Assembly (NCBI RefSeq): GCF_947498825.1
Contig: NZ_CANMLV010000001.1
Coordinates: 434,001-498,000 of the forward strand
From: an uncultured Cedecea sp.
Lineage (GTDB): Bacteria; Pseudomonadota; Gammaproteobacteria; Enterobacterales; Enterobacteriaceae
DNA length: 64,000 nt
Direction of reading: 5' to 3'
Part shown: positions 17,684 to 27,533 of the stretch, in pieces
Position numbering within the stretch: position 1 is the stretch's first letter
How the letters are laid out: each line of letters begins with the position of its first letter
The notes under the pieces: model-generated
Seen by the model: only the letters and a program-made list of their open reading frames with translations
What the model was told of the DNA's origin: nothing
Databases searched by the model: none
Made by a program: the position numbers and the translations under genes

Positions 17684-18694
17684 TCAAACATGTTGCTGAC
17701 GCAGGCGGGCTTGCCAGAACGAGACTGCCAGCGCCACGACTAAAATAATCCCTACCAGAGCATCTTTAACCAGATAGTTAAGGCCCATTAGGTTGAGTCC
17801 GTTATTCACAATTGCCAGGAATAATACACCGCCAAGGGTGCCACTCATGCTGGCACGCCCCTGACGGTTAAAAGCGGTTCCAATAAACACCGCAGCAATA
17901 GAGTCCATCAAATAGGACTGCCCGGCCAGTGGCGTAAACTGTCGCAAGTTAGCAGACAAAATGATCCCACCTACCGCGCACAGGGTAGAAGCAATCACTA
18001 GCACCCAAAACAGCGTACGCTTATCGGCAATACCCGCGATACGAGATGCTTCACTGTTTTGTCCGACTGCACGAACTTGTTTACCAAACAGTGTGCGCTC
18101 AGTTAATAACCACGCAGCCAGCCATATCACCAGCACAATAATCACCGGAACAGGAATACCCAGCACATCACCGACGGCCAGGTTATGGTATTCCGGTGCC
18201 ATGCGCCGCATGGCAATCGCACCACCACCATCGGTATAGATGCGTTCTACACTGCTGGCGATAAACCATGTTCCCAGTGTTGCAAGGAAGGGTTTAATAC
18301 GGCATACGATGATTAAAAAGGCATTGACCAACCCAATGGTCATTCCTCCCAGTAAGGCACACATCACCGCCATTTCCCAGGGAAGATGCCAGGTTTTCAA
18401 GGCGATTAAGGCCATCATGGCACCAAAATCAATCGCGACACCGACGGACAAATCAATCGCACCGGCACTGACAATCAGTGTCATCGCCAGGGCAACAATC
18501 AGTAAAATAGCGCTGCCCTGTAGTAAGTTGCTCCAGTTGCCCAGCGTCAAAAAGACTGGGTTGGACCAGCTAAACAGCAGAATAAATGCCAGCGTGACCA
18601 AGGCAAAGCACAGACACGATAACCATGCACGTAGATTACTACCCCGTTTATCTGAAGCAGATGCAGGTGACATTGCAGGAGATAACTTCATCAT
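17684..18694 (-). CDS. Ribose/xylose-type sugar ABC transporter permease (second)
   Basis: Inner-membrane permease of the CUT2 family (BPD_transp_2), 336 residues with about ten hydrophobic segments. The family motif GAIDLSVG (AGAIDLSVGVAIDFGA, about residue 83) and the C-terminal NNGLNLMGLNYLVKDALVG are clear. It starts at the ATG at 18694, preceded by GAGGAAAG, and overlaps the previous permease by 4 bases. Two different permeases in one operon suggest a heterodimeric membrane part, as in the E. coli YtfT/YjfF galactofuranose importer. Confidence 0.88.
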   Translation of the reverse strand: MMKLSPAMSPASASDKRGSNLRAWLSCLCFALVTLAFILLFSWSNPVFLTLGNWSNLLQGSAILLIVALAMTLIVSAGAIDLSVGVAIDFGAMMALIALKTWHLPWEMAVMCALLGGMTIGLVNAFLIIVCRIKPFLATLGTWFIASSVERIYTDGGGAIAMRRMAPEYHNLAVGDVLGIPVPVIIVLVIWLAAWLLTERTLFGKQVRAVGQNSEASRIAGIADKRTLFWVLVIASTLCAVGGIILSANLRQFTPLAGQSYLMDSIAAVFIGTAFNRQGRASMSGTLGGVLFLAIVNNGLNLMGLNYLVKDALVGIILVVALAVSFWQARLRQQHV

Positions 18695-19677
18695 GACTTT
18701 CCTCTATGCTGCAATGCCGAAGCGGCGAGCACTACCAGGATCAGTACCCCTTTGATGGCACCCATCCAGAAAATATTCACACCTAACAGGCCCAGACCGT
18801 TTGACAAGGCATTGACCAGTATTGCGCCCAATAATGCCCCCCAAATCGTCACCACCCGGCGACGTGAAAATGCTCCACCGAGAAAGGTCGCGAGCACCAT
18901 CTCCATCAGCAGTGGTGTCGCAGTTCCACTTGAGCTGCCGGATCCTTGAGCCAATAACGGAAACACGGCAAGTGCAGCAGCGATGGCGGCGATAAACCAT
19001 GAAGCAAGGATCAGACGGCGGACATTTAAGCCCGACATCTGGGCCATATCTTTACCGCCCCCTACTGCCTGTAAATGCTGGCCAAAACGGCTGTGGTGTA
19101 ACAGAACCTGGAAGCCAACAAAAACCACCACCAGATAGATAAGGGCATAGGGCACGCCAAACGCACTGCCATCACGGAAGCTCATCATCAACGGATCGTC
19201 AACGCTAATGCGGCGTTGGCCGGTGATCAAGTTGGTTACCCCTGTAAAAGCCACGGAGGTGGACAGTGTTGCCAGCAATGGCGGCAGTCCGGCGGCAAGC
19301 ACCAACAAGGCGTTAATACCACCGCACACCAGGCAAGCGATTATCAGACCCGCTAACATCAGCGGCCAGGGGATCATCCACTCCATCATACCCAGGCTCA
19401 GCAGCGCAACGCCCAATACTGCGATGGCAGGTAAAGAGAGGTCGATACCGCCAGAGACCACATCATCACCACCAGCAGCAATCACGTACACCAGGCCAAA
19501 GCTTAAAATTGCCAGCGGGACACTTTGTACCAGCATACGGCTGATATTTTCCCAGCTTAAGAAGTAAGGCGACTGGACACTGAGCCAGATAAGCAGTAAA
19601 GCAAACAGCAGTAAGGGAATTTTTTCAAATAGCCCGCGCAAAGAACGCGAGCTAAGTTTTTGGGTTTCAGTACTCAT
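18691..19677 (-). CDS. Ribose/xylose-type sugar ABC transporter permease (first)
   Basis: CUT2-family permease of 328 residues. It has an N-terminal cytoplasmic tail then a helix LLLFALLLIWLSVQSPYFLSW, the SGGIDLSLPAIAVLGVALL signature (about residue 75), and the C-terminal ALSNGLGLLGVNIFWMGAIKG. ATGA overlaps link it to the ATPase upstream and the second permease downstream. It pairs with the neighbouring permease. The substrate is unknown. Confidence 0.88.
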   Translation of the reverse strand: MSTETQKLSSRSLRGLFEKIPLLLFALLLIWLSVQSPYFLSWENISRMLVQSVPLAILSFGLVYVIAAGGDDVVSGGIDLSLPAIAVLGVALLSLGMMEWMIPWPLMLAGLIIACLVCGGINALLVLAAGLPPLLATLSTSVAFTGVTNLITGQRRISVDDPLMMSFRDGSAFGVPYALIYLVVVFVGFQVLLHHSRFGQHLQAVGGGKDMAQMSGLNVRRLILASWFIAAIAAALAVFPLLAQGSGSSSGTATPLLMEMVLATFLGGAFSRRRVVTIWGALLGAILVNALSNGLGLLGVNIFWMGAIKGVLILVVLAASALQHRGKS

Positions 19678-21212
19678 TGTGGTTGTTCCTGCCCACCGTT
19701 AATCGTTGCCAGTAACATATCAAGCGTCAGTCCGGTGGTAGATAAATCAGCGACTAAGGCACCGCGCCACATCACCAGAATGCGATCGCATAAGCCGAGC
19801 AGCTCACTGGCGTCACTTGACGAGACCAGTACCGATCGCCCCTGCTCTGCCAGCTGGCGCGTACGTTGATAGATATCACTGCGAGCACCAATATCCACGC
19901 CAAGTGTTGGCTCATCCAGAATAAACAGCCGGGCATCCGTCCCCAGCCAGCGCGCCAGAATCACTTTCTGCTGATTCCCGCCACTCATATGGCGAACCGG
20001 TATCATGGGTGAACCAGGGCGGATACTTAAACGTTCAATCCAGTCGCGGGCTTTCTGTAGCGCTTTACCGCGATGTTCCCAGCCCAGCGTGGCATTGTCG
20101 CTCATTGAGGCAAGGTTAATATTGTCGGCAGCAGAAAAAGGAAGCACCAGCCCCTGATGACGTCTGTCCCGTGGCACCAGTGCCATTCCTGCGCGAATCG
20201 CCTGGCGGGGGGTCCGTATGCGGCAAACTTTGCCGTCGATAGCTATCTCACCGCTTTTCGCTTTATGCAGGCCATAAAGTGCGTCGATAAGCACATCGCG
20301 ACCGGCGCCTAATAATCCTGCGACACCGACGATTTCACCGCGCTGAATAACAAAGCTTATATTTTTTAACTGCTGGCCATCGCTCAGAGACTGAACGGCT
20401 AATAGTGGGTGGTCAGTGGGGGCAACATCATGACGCTTATCACGAACAGCATAGAGCTGCTCTATCTCACGACCGACCATCATGCGAATCAAGGCATCTG
20501 TATCCTGCAATAACGCACGGTCAGGATAACCGACGACTTCACCGTTACGCAGTACCGTTCCCGCATCACAGAGCAAGGCAATCTCATTGAGATAGTGGGA
20601 AATATAGAGGATAGCAATGCCTTGCTGTTTTAAACGCAATATGGCGTCAGAAACCAGACTGGCTTCATGGACTTCAAGGGGAGCGGTGGGCTCATCAAAC
20701 ACCACCAGCTTCGCGGCACCATCAATCAGCGCGCGAGCAATTTGTACCAGCTTACGCTCAGCTAAGCTTAACTGACTGATAAGGCTGTCCGGATCGAGGG
20801 AGATTTGCCAGGTATCCTGGAAAAACTTGCGTGTTATTTCACGCATTTGTTTGCGGTTTAGCAGACCCGCCTGATGCACTGATTCTTGTCCCAGAAACAC
20901 CGACTCAGCGACGGTAAAATGAGGAATAAGATTGAGTTCCTGGTGGATAACCCGAATGCCCATGGCTTCAATCGCCGCAGGTTTACCGAGAGGGAGTGGC
21001 TCGCCATCAAGCGTAGCACTCCCGCCATCTGCCTGGTACACCCCGGCGAGGATTTTAATCAGTGTTGACTTGCCTGCCCCATTTTCGCCAATCAGGCCGT
21101 GAATTTCTCCCGGCTTAATCGTCAACGTGACCGCGTTGAGTGCGGCCACGTTTGCGAAACGTTTACTAATGCGGTCCATAACCAGACCGCGTTGCGTATT
21201 TTCGCTATTCAC
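19674..21212 (-). CDS. Sugar ABC transporter ATP-binding protein (double NBD, RbsA/XylG type)
   Basis: ATPase of a CUT2 importer, 512 residues with two nucleotide-binding domains. The first has Walker A GENGAGKST (about residue 42), signature LSLAERKLVQIARAL and Walker B LVVFDEPTAPL. The second has the degenerate Walker A GLLGAGRD (about residue 290), signature MSGGNQQKVILARWL and LFILDEPTLGVD. This asymmetry is normal in the family. Translation starts at a GTG overlapping the stop of the binding-protein gene by one base. Confidence 0.9.
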   Translation of the reverse strand: MNSENTQRGLVMDRISKRFANVAALNAVTLTIKPGEIHGLIGENGAGKSTLIKILAGVYQADGGSATLDGEPLPLGKPAAIEAMGIRVIHQELNLIPHFTVAESVFLGQESVHQAGLLNRKQMREITRKFFQDTWQISLDPDSLISQLSLAERKLVQIARALIDGAAKLVVFDEPTAPLEVHEASLVSDAILRLKQQGIAILYISHYLNEIALLCDAGTVLRNGEVVGYPDRALLQDTDALIRMMVGREIEQLYAVRDKRHDVAPTDHPLLAVQSLSDGQQLKNISFVIQRGEIVGVAGLLGAGRDVLIDALYGLHKAKSGEIAIDGKVCRIRTPRQAIRAGMALVPRDRRHQGLVLPFSAADNINLASMSDNATLGWEHRGKALQKARDWIERLSIRPGSPMIPVRHMSGGNQQKVILARWLGTDARLFILDEPTLGVDIGARSDIYQRTRQLAEQGRSVLVSSSDASELLGLCDRILVMWRGALVADLSTTGLTLDMLLATINGGQEQPQ

Positions 21213-22192
21213 TACTTCAATTCACCATAACCCAGTTTTTCATGTACCGCTTTCGCTTCTTCCGGGCCATTCACAGGGACAACCGGAATAAAGGTTTGAA
21301 CCGGCAGTTTTTCCCCGGCAAAGTAACGCGCGACATTTTCAGCAGAGGTTTTACCAATCAGGGCTGGCTGCTGTGCGACGTTAGCCACAAACGGACTGTC
21401 TTGCTCTGCCATGATTTCCAAGGTTTCCGGACCGGCATCAATAGCGGTAACTTTAACATCTTTGTCGCGTCCCGTTTCTTCCAGGGCCTGAACAATACCG
21501 ATGGCTGGCTGATCCCAGCACGCTACGTGGATAGCATCCAGTTTGCCTTTAGGATACTGGCTTAACAGTTCCAGGGTTTTCTTACGGGCATCTTCCGGCG
21601 AGTTAGCAAATTGTTCTGCCAGCTCTGGCTGAATGATTTTAATATTCGGGTAATCATTCAGAACATATTTCCACTGATCATAACGGATGCCACAAATACG
21701 TAATGCGCTGGAGAAGGCATTAAAAACAGCGACATTGCCCTTCCCGCCCAAGGCATCAGCCATATTTCGGCCAATCGTTGAACCCAAGGTATAATTATCA
21801 GAGGTGGTGTTATTCACAGATTCAGGTGAAACATGGTCAACAGTAAAGACCGGAATACCCGCTTCACGCAAGGCTTTGAATTTTGGCTCAACGGCACTAT
21901 CACCGAGAATACTGATAACAGCATCGACTTTGCGTGATAATAAAATATCGTGATTATTAGCGTGAACCTGATTATCACGACCACCATCAACGGCGACAAC
22001 TTTGCCCCCCAGTTTTTCAACTTCTGCAGTGGCACCTTTAAAAGCTTCACGATCCCAGAAGTGCTGAGTCCCCACTACAGCAACACCAACGGTCTTTCCT
22101 TGCAGGGACAAAGCATCAGCTGCAAAAGTACTGGCTGACGTCACAGACAGCAGACCCACTGCCGCAGCTAATAGCGTATTCTTGAACTTCAT
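21212..22192 (-). CDS. Periplasmic sugar-binding protein of a CUT2 ABC transporter
   Basis: Substrate-binding protein of the ribose-binding/LacI-like fold, 326 residues from the ATG at 22192. A signal peptide (MKFKNTLLAAAVGLLSVTSA... cleaved after FA-A) and a Peripla_BP_4-type body follow (VGVAVVGTQHFWDREAFKGA; HDILLSRKVDAVISILGDSA; AIDAGPETLEIMAEQ). It is the first gene of the operon binding protein-ATPase-permease-permease-kinase. No regulator gene is adjacent. The ligand is probably a pentose, deoxysugar or nucleoside-like compound, which is inference only. Confidence 0.88.
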   Translation of the reverse strand: MKFKNTLLAAAVGLLSVTSASTFAADALSLQGKTVGVAVVGTQHFWDREAFKGATAEVEKLGGKVVAVDGGRDNQVHANNHDILLSRKVDAVISILGDSAVEPKFKALREAGIPVFTVDHVSPESVNNTTSDNYTLGSTIGRNMADALGGKGNVAVFNAFSSALRICGIRYDQWKYVLNDYPNIKIIQPELAEQFANSPEDARKKTLELLSQYPKGKLDAIHVACWDQPAIGIVQALEETGRDKDVKVTAIDAGPETLEIMAEQDSPFVANVAQQPALIGKTSAENVARYFAGEKLPVQTFIPVVPVNGPEEAKAVHEKLGYGELK

Positions 22193-22608
22193 TCTGATAG
22201 TTATCCTATATTCGTCACGGGTTGAAACACACAATGACAACAACAACGGGCAGGCCCAAATAAAAAATAATTATAACTTATATTCACATAGTCATATCAC
22301 TAAGTCACCAGAGAATTAACAGTTATGACATAAAAAAATCCTGATAAAACAGGTTACAAGAACAAATATCCATTTAAAGAAAATGGTTATGCTGTTTTTT
22401 TTGAAAGATATCTCATTACTGAAAAATAATATTAACGCCCGAAAAAATATTAATCAGGCCACAATAAAAACCATCTTTAAAGATAAATGCAAAATCATTC
22501 TCTAAAATATTCTCTTTTTGACGTCATATTTCACGGTTAAATTTACGCTATCTTTTCAACACGCCATGATTATGATGTGCCTTCAGTATTACAAATCAGA
22601 GTATCAGC
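22193..22608. promoter_or_regulatory. Divergent promoter region between the sugar ABC operon and the molybdoenzyme gene
   Basis: AT-rich 416-bp region. On the minus strand a TATAAT (22275-22270) could be the -10 box of the ABC operon. No clear operator or riboswitch was found, and no gene is seen. Confidence 0.35.
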
Positions 22609-24921
22609 ATGAAAACGGAACATCAGTTGGCGGTAATGCACTGGGGAACCTATCAGGTAACCACTGAGGGTGAACGCATCTCTTCAATTTCACCGGTTGG
22701 CTGGGATAAAAATCCTTCGCTGATTGGTCAGTCGCTTACCGAGTCGGTAACCGGTAATTCTCGCATTCGTCGCCCGGCGGTCCGTTTAGGATATTTAACC
22801 GGTGGTCCGGCTTCACGCGATGGGCGCGGTAAAGAGCCCTTTGTTGAGGTGAGCTGGGAACAAGCCATTGCCCTGGTCGCGCAAGAAATGCGTTCGGTTC
22901 AGAACCGCTGTGGTAATGAGGCTATTTTTGGCGGTTCTTATGGCTGGGCCAGTGCCGGACGCTTTCATCATGCTCAAAGCCAGTTACACCGTTTTCTGAA
23001 AGGTTTTGGCGGTTATACCGCCAGTACCAACACATACAGCAGTGCTGCAGGTGAGCGTATACTGCCACATATTCTCGGCCCTCTGAGTCCGTTACACCAC
23101 CAGCATACCCACTGGTCTGTGCTGGAAGAACATTGTGAAGTGTTTGTGGCTATTGGTGGCCTGCCGATACGCAATGCCCAGGTAAATGGCGGCGGTGCCA
23201 ATGACCATATGCTGAAACACTGGCTGGAACGTCTCCAGCAGAAAGGTGTAAAGTTTATTAATATTAGCCCGGTCAAAAACGATCTCAGCGCAGTGCCTGA
23301 CGCCCAGTGGCTTGCCGTTAAACCCGGCACGGATACCGCATTACTGCTTGCCTTGTGCCATACCCTGATTAGCGAATCGCGTCACGATCAGGCCTTTGTT
23401 GATAGCCATACTGTCGGCTTTACTCCCTTCCGCGCTTACCTGCTGGGCGAGACTGACGGTAAGGCGAAAACAGCCCGCTGGGCTGCGGGTATCACAGGGC
23501 TTGATGAACAAGTCATTATCGACTTGGCACGTACGCTTTCGGAAAAACGCAGTATGGTCAATATTTCCTGGTCGATTCAACGCGCTCGTCAGGGGGAACA
23601 AGCCTACTGGGCTACCGTCGCCCTGACAGCCCTGCTTGGGCAAATAGGTACACCCGGCGGTGGTCTGGCATTCGGTTATGCCTGTACTAATCTCGCCGGT
23701 GCTGGTCGGGTCTCATTTTCGGGCCCACGCTTGCCGGCCGGGAAAAATAAGGTAAACAGCGTTATTCCTGTTGCCCGTTTGTCCGATATGTTGCTGCATC
23801 CGGGTAAAGAGTATGAGTTTGATGGCCAGCATCTCAATTACCCGGATATTCGCCTGGTTTACTGGGCCGGAGGCAATGCGTTCCATCATCATCAGGATCT
23901 TAACCGCCTGGTTGAAGCCTGGCGTCGCCCGGAAACCGTGGTTGTTCATGAACAATACTGGACCGCACAGGCAAAATTTTCTGACATCGTGCTTCCCGTT
24001 ACGACTTCACTGGAGCGCAATGACATCGGCAGCGCCGCCCATGACGGATTTATGATAGCCATGCGTCAGCAAATTCCTGCAGTGGCAGAAGCCCGTGATG
24101 ACTACAGGATTTTCTCAGACTTGGCTGAAGCCCTGGGTTTTGGTGAGCAGTTCAGCGAAGGCCGCAGCGCTGAAGAATGGTTGCCGACACTCTATGAAGC
24201 CTCCCGGGATCGCGCAGAGCAGGATGGTATTACACTTCCTGCTTTTGACGATTTCTGGGAACTCGGTAAACTGGAGTACGCCGCGCCACAAAAACCGCAG
24301 ATTTTCCTGTCTGACTTCCGTGCCTCACCTGCGGATTTCCCTCTCTCAACCCCCTCGGGCAAGATTGAACTCTATTCTGAAACGGTGGCAAGTTTTGGTT
24401 ACCGCGAATGCCCGGGTTACCCTTTCTGGGACGAGGAAGAAGCCCGTTTTCAAGCACAGCAGGCACAAAATTGGCCGCTGCATCTGTTATCCAGCCAGCC
24501 ACGGACCCGACTGCATAGCCAGTACGATCACGGCACTATCAGTCGCCAGACCAAGATAAAGGGACGTGAGCCGCTGTGGATGAATCCACAAGATGCCGAA
24601 CTCAGGGGCGTCAATGAAGGGGATGTGGTACGGGTATTTAACCAACGAGGAGCTATTCTCGCTGGAGTTCATATTAGTTCACAGATTATTCCCGGTGTCG
24701 TGCAAATATCTACGGGCGCCTGGTATGACCCATTAGATCCCGCAACGCCAGGATCTCTGGATAAGCACGGTAACCCTAATGTATTAACTGAAGATCAAGG
24801 AAGTTCGCGTCTGGGCCAGGGTTGTAGCGCACAAAGTTGCCGGGTCGAGATAGAACTATGGCATGAAGAATTACCGCCGATTACCGCCTTTAATCCGCCG
24901 GAATTTGTGGTGATTAAATAG
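22609..24921 (+). CDS. BisC/TorZ-like cytoplasmic molybdopterin oxidoreductase
   Basis: Molybdenum bis-MGD enzyme of the DMSO-reductase family, 770 residues. It lacks the N-terminal iron-sulfur cysteines and any signal peptide, like biotin sulfoxide reductase BisC. The order of motifs follows BisC: RIRRPAVRLGYL, FGGSYGWASAGRFHHA (with the likely Mo-coordinating serine about residue 110), HHQDLNRLVEAW, VLPVTTSLERND, TPSGKIELYSE and RLGQGCSAQSC near the end. It probably reduces an S- or N-oxide such as biotin or methionine sulfoxide in the cytosol. No electron-donor or chaperone gene is adjacent, and a terminator follows. BisC is the closest E. coli protein I know, but identity is only partial. 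Confidence 0.88.
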   Translation: MKTEHQLAVMHWGTYQVTTEGERISSISPVGWDKNPSLIGQSLTESVTGNSRIRRPAVRLGYLTGGPASRDGRGKEPFVEVSWEQAIALVAQEMRSVQNRCGNEAIFGGSYGWASAGRFHHAQSQLHRFLKGFGGYTASTNTYSSAAGERILPHILGPLSPLHHQHTHWSVLEEHCEVFVAIGGLPIRNAQVNGGGANDHMLKHWLERLQQKGVKFINISPVKNDLSAVPDAQWLAVKPGTDTALLLALCHTLISESRHDQAFVDSHTVGFTPFRAYLLGETDGKAKTARWAAGITGLDEQVIIDLARTLSEKRSMVNISWSIQRARQGEQAYWATVALTALLGQIGTPGGGLAFGYACTNLAGAGRVSFSGPRLPAGKNKVNSVIPVARLSDMLLHPGKEYEFDGQHLNYPDIRLVYWAGGNAFHHHQDLNRLVEAWRRPETVVVHEQYWTAQAKFSDIVLPVTTSLERNDIGSAAHDGFMIAMRQQIPAVAEARDDYRIFSDLAEALGFGEQFSEGRSAEEWLPTLYEASRDRAEQDGITLPAFDDFWELGKLEYAAPQKPQIFLSDFRASPADFPLSTPSGKIELYSETVASFGYRECPGYPFWDEEEARFQAQQAQNWPLHLLSSQPRTRLHSQYDHGTISRQTKIKGREPLWMNPQDAELRGVNEGDVVRVFNQRGAILAGVHISSQIIPGVVQISTGAWYDPLDPATPGSLDKHGNPNVLTEDQGSSRLGQGCSAQSCRVEIELWHEELPPITAFNPPEFVVIK

Positions 24922-24940
24922 CGTCTATCGCAGGCTAAAC

Positions 24941-24965
24941 CGCACCCGTTATATTAACGGGTGCG
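24941..24965. terminator. Bidirectional terminator between the molybdoenzyme and carbonic anhydrase genes
   Basis: Perfect 11-bp arms CGCACCCGTTA / TAACGGGTGCG around TAT, between convergent genes. Confidence 0.8.
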
Positions 24966-24973
24966 TAATTTCT

Positions 24974-25711
24974 TTATTTAACCGTATCAAAAAAATCAAC
25001 CACCCCGTTATGCAAATGATACATACTTCCGACAATCTTTATTTTATTGTCATCCTCCAGTTGTTTTAATACCGGACTACTTTTCCTGATATTATCAATG
25101 GTCAACTGGACATTTGTTTTTGCAACTGCATCAACAAAATCATCATTATTGCCTGAACGCTCACCTTGATAAACGGTTTCAGCAATAGCCGGTTTAATTT
25201 TTTCCAGCAATCCAGTCAGATTACCTAATTCAGCATTATCAATCGCGCCTCTTACGGCACCGCAAGCAGTATGCCCCATCACCAGAACAACTTTGGCTCC
25301 GGCAACGGCACAGGCAAACTCCATACTTCCCAGTATGTCGTCGTTTTGAATATTTCCGGCAATACGAGTATTAAATATCTCCGCAATACCTGAGTCGAAT
25401 ATAATCTCAGCCGGGGCTCTGGAGTCAATACAACTTAAAATAACCGCGGCCGGATACTGACCTGTTTTGCTGTCCAGCTTTTGGGCAACATAATCATGCT
25501 GAACCATTTTCCCTTCGCGGAATCTTATATTACCTTCTTTAAAGTTTTTGATTATTTCATCTGGTGTCATGTTGTCACGTTGCTCTTTCGTCAACGTAGA
25601 AGCAAAACCAATGGAGGGTAAAGTCACACCACTGACACCCATCACCGCTAATGCTGATAATCCTGCGGAACGTTTTAATAATGAACGGCGTGACAATGCA
25701 GATTTACTCAT
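24974..25711 (-). CDS. Tat-exported beta-class carbonic anhydrase
   Basis: Beta-carbonic anhydrase, which interconverts CO2 and bicarbonate. It has 245 residues from the ATG at 25711, with AAAGGTGAGAAT upstream. The N-terminus is a twin-arginine signal (SRRSLLKR, residues 7-14, then a hydrophobic stretch to about residue 36), so the enzyme is predicted to be exported folded to the periplasm. Zinc ligands and the catalytic dyad are visible: Cys94-x-Asp96-x-Arg98 and His147-xx-Cys150 (GHTACGA). Monocistronic, with long AT-rich DNA upstream. E. coli Can and CynT lack such a signal. Confidence 0.92.
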   Translation of the reverse strand: MSKSALSRRSLLKRSAGLSALAVMGVSGVTLPSIGFASTLTKEQRDNMTPDEIIKNFKEGNIRFREGKMVQHDYVAQKLDSKTGQYPAAVILSCIDSRAPAEIIFDSGIAEIFNTRIAGNIQNDDILGSMEFACAVAGAKVVLVMGHTACGAVRGAIDNAELGNLTGLLEKIKPAIAETVYQGERSGNNDDFVDAVAKTNVQLTIDNIRKSSPVLKQLEDDNKIKIVGSMYHLHNGVVDFFDTVK

Positions 25712-26330
25712 ATTCTCACCTTTAATTACGTTATTTAGGGATTGGATAATCAGGCAATATATGGTTTGCATTAGCTACAATGGCATTCCCTTGCCCTATG
25801 ACGCCTTAATAAATAAATCAGCTTTTGTTTATAAAGTTGAATTGATTTCAAGCTAACATAAATTATTTCTCTGTTCTATACATTTTTATAAAAATAGCAA
25901 CAAATATTTATTTCAGGAAATAAACATCATTATTAACTCAAAAAAAACCATAAATAAATTTAATGTTATCATTGTGATACATTATATTCTGAAAACTATA
26001 AAACCAACTTATGAAAATTAACTGGAGCAAACTGAATTTAATCCCTCCTCAAAGAGCAGCAATTACACCTTATTAATTTCATTTTGAATTTAAAAAGAAA
26101 TAAACCAACCGCCATTAATCGGAAAGAGAAAATATGATACTGAAAAGGGGAATTGCTAAACTGGTAGTGGAGGTTTATTCAAAACGACGTTTAAAAAGCA
26201 TCAAATACAATCTATAAACATACTGATAAACTCGCCATTGACCGGAAAAAATCACTCTGGCGGCCTCGACAGGTGTTCTTACTCTATCCCATGCTGGATG
26301 CTTCTGCCCGATTTGCCAGTAAATGAATAT
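25712..26330. other. AT-rich intergenic region with no recognisable gene
   Basis: About 620 bases of very AT-rich DNA that must hold the carbonic anhydrase promoter. Reading all frames I see no credible protein, no RNA structure I recognise and no repeat shared with the rest of the window. Confidence 0.4.
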
Positions 26331-26367
26331 ACAGATACGGTCGAGGTCATACCTCGATCGTATCTGT
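26331..26367. terminator. Long stem-loop after the cytosolic lyase gene
   Basis: 17-bp arms ACAGATACGGTCGAGGT / ACCTCGATCGTATCTGT (one G-U) with a 3-base loop, at the 3' end of the uronate ABC-lyase operon. No long T-run follows on the minus strand, but stability is high. Confidence 0.6.
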
Positions 26368-26373
26368 ACCGTT

Positions 26374-27528
26374 TTAATTTCGCGTCGACGGACACCACAT
26401 CAACAGTTCTTTAAGACTTTGTGTATTTCTTGGAAACAGTGCCAGTACACTACGATAGTTCTCCGCATGCTTAGGATAACCGCGAACGGATTGCAACATA
26501 ACCCGTAACGCACTGTCCCAGATAATTCCCTGTAAATCACTGTACGGCCAGAGATCGGGTTCGCAGATAAAGGGCACCAGGTAATCTATACCCAGCTTTA
26601 CACCTCGTCCGTCACGAATGGTATTCCAGCGATCAAAATCAATATGCTCGGCATAACGGTTGAGCAACAGATGCGCTTCAAGATTAAACAGTGAATAGTG
26701 GAACGGAATAGTCCGTTCCAGCTCCATGGTCTGTTTACCATCCTGGTCAATTTGCGCTGCCATACGCTGAGTGATACCTTGCTCGATGATTCGAGCCACT
26801 AAACCTCTGTCACCGTAAAATAACGCATTGACCGCCCGCTGCGCGTCATACCAGGTACCATGGTTGTTGTGCCAGACATACTCCGAATGTCCGATATCGC
26901 TGTAATACATCCAGTGGTTAAAATCGCGGAACCACTGGTGTAAACCAATAATATCATCCGTGTCCAGAACGCCTTCAGCACTGATAAGGCCAATAGTATC
27001 AATCACCATCCACAGTAGTCGGGTATCTATTAATCCGGTTCCACGCCCAGAAACAACCCCCGGAATCGCCTGACCATAATTTAAGTGGGGATTCATACGG
27101 GTTTCAGTATTTAAGAACCAGCAACGAATTTGCTCCGCGGCGGCTTCGGCATATTTTCGCTGTCCGGTAAAATACCCGGCGAGTCCCAGAGTCAGACAAC
27201 GTTCGCACATGCGAATGATACGGGTCGTATCAGTATCATTATTTTCACATTGTGGATTGGTATGTCCGTCCCGGCGAATATAAGGCAATCCATTAGGTCG
27301 ACGAGGATTAGGCCACCAGTAAGTCCCCAGACTGTAATAATCATTGGCGCAGCCACTCACTGGCCTGAGTTTTTTCTCAATGACTGTTTCGGGTGCAGCT
27401 TGTAACAGAGAATTGGCTTCTTCAATAAGCTGGCTTAGGGCTAACTTTAGCGGCGAAAATGGCTGCTTCAGGCTCGCTCGCGCATTCTCGAGACAATTTT
27501 CATCAAGTGTGTACAGCTTCATAGCCAC
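26374..27528 (-). CDS. Cytosolic alginate-lyase-fold (PL5/PL38-like) polysaccharide lyase
   Basis: 384 residues without a signal peptide, so predicted to be cytosolic. It shares the alginate_lyase (alpha/alpha-barrel) fold with the two secreted proteins at 32282 and 35890. Aligned blocks are YYSLGTYWWPNPRRPNGLPY (about residue 64), TRMNPHLNYGQAIPGVVSGR, the catalytic WHNNHGTWYDAQ (Asn-His pair about residue 216) and ELERTIPFHYSLFNLEA with the likely catalytic Tyr. It starts at GTG 27528 (or ATG 27522), five bases after the ABC ATPase gene. It likely cleaves uronate oligomers brought in by that importer. Whether these are alginate, glucuronan or another uronan cannot be told. Confidence 0.85.
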   Translation of the reverse strand: MAMKLYTLDENCLENARASLKQPFSPLKLALSQLIEEANSLLQAAPETVIEKKLRPVSGCANDYYSLGTYWWPNPRRPNGLPYIRRDGHTNPQCENNDTDTTRIIRMCERCLTLGLAGYFTGQRKYAEAAAEQIRCWFLNTETRMNPHLNYGQAIPGVVSGRGTGLIDTRLLWMVIDTIGLISAEGVLDTDDIIGLHQWFRDFNHWMYYSDIGHSEYVWHNNHGTWYDAQRAVNALFYGDRGLVARIIEQGITQRMAAQIDQDGKQTMELERTIPFHYSLFNLEAHLLLNRYAEHIDFDRWNTIRDGRGVKLGIDYLVPFICEPDLWPYSDLQGIIWDSALRVMLQSVRGYPKHAENYRSVLALFPRNTQSLKELLMWCPSTRN

Positions 27529-27533
27529 CGTGT

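Noticed and set aside
26100-26330. Possible remnants of a gene before the cytosolic lyase
   Set aside because: All six frames are broken by stops and no family motif could be read.
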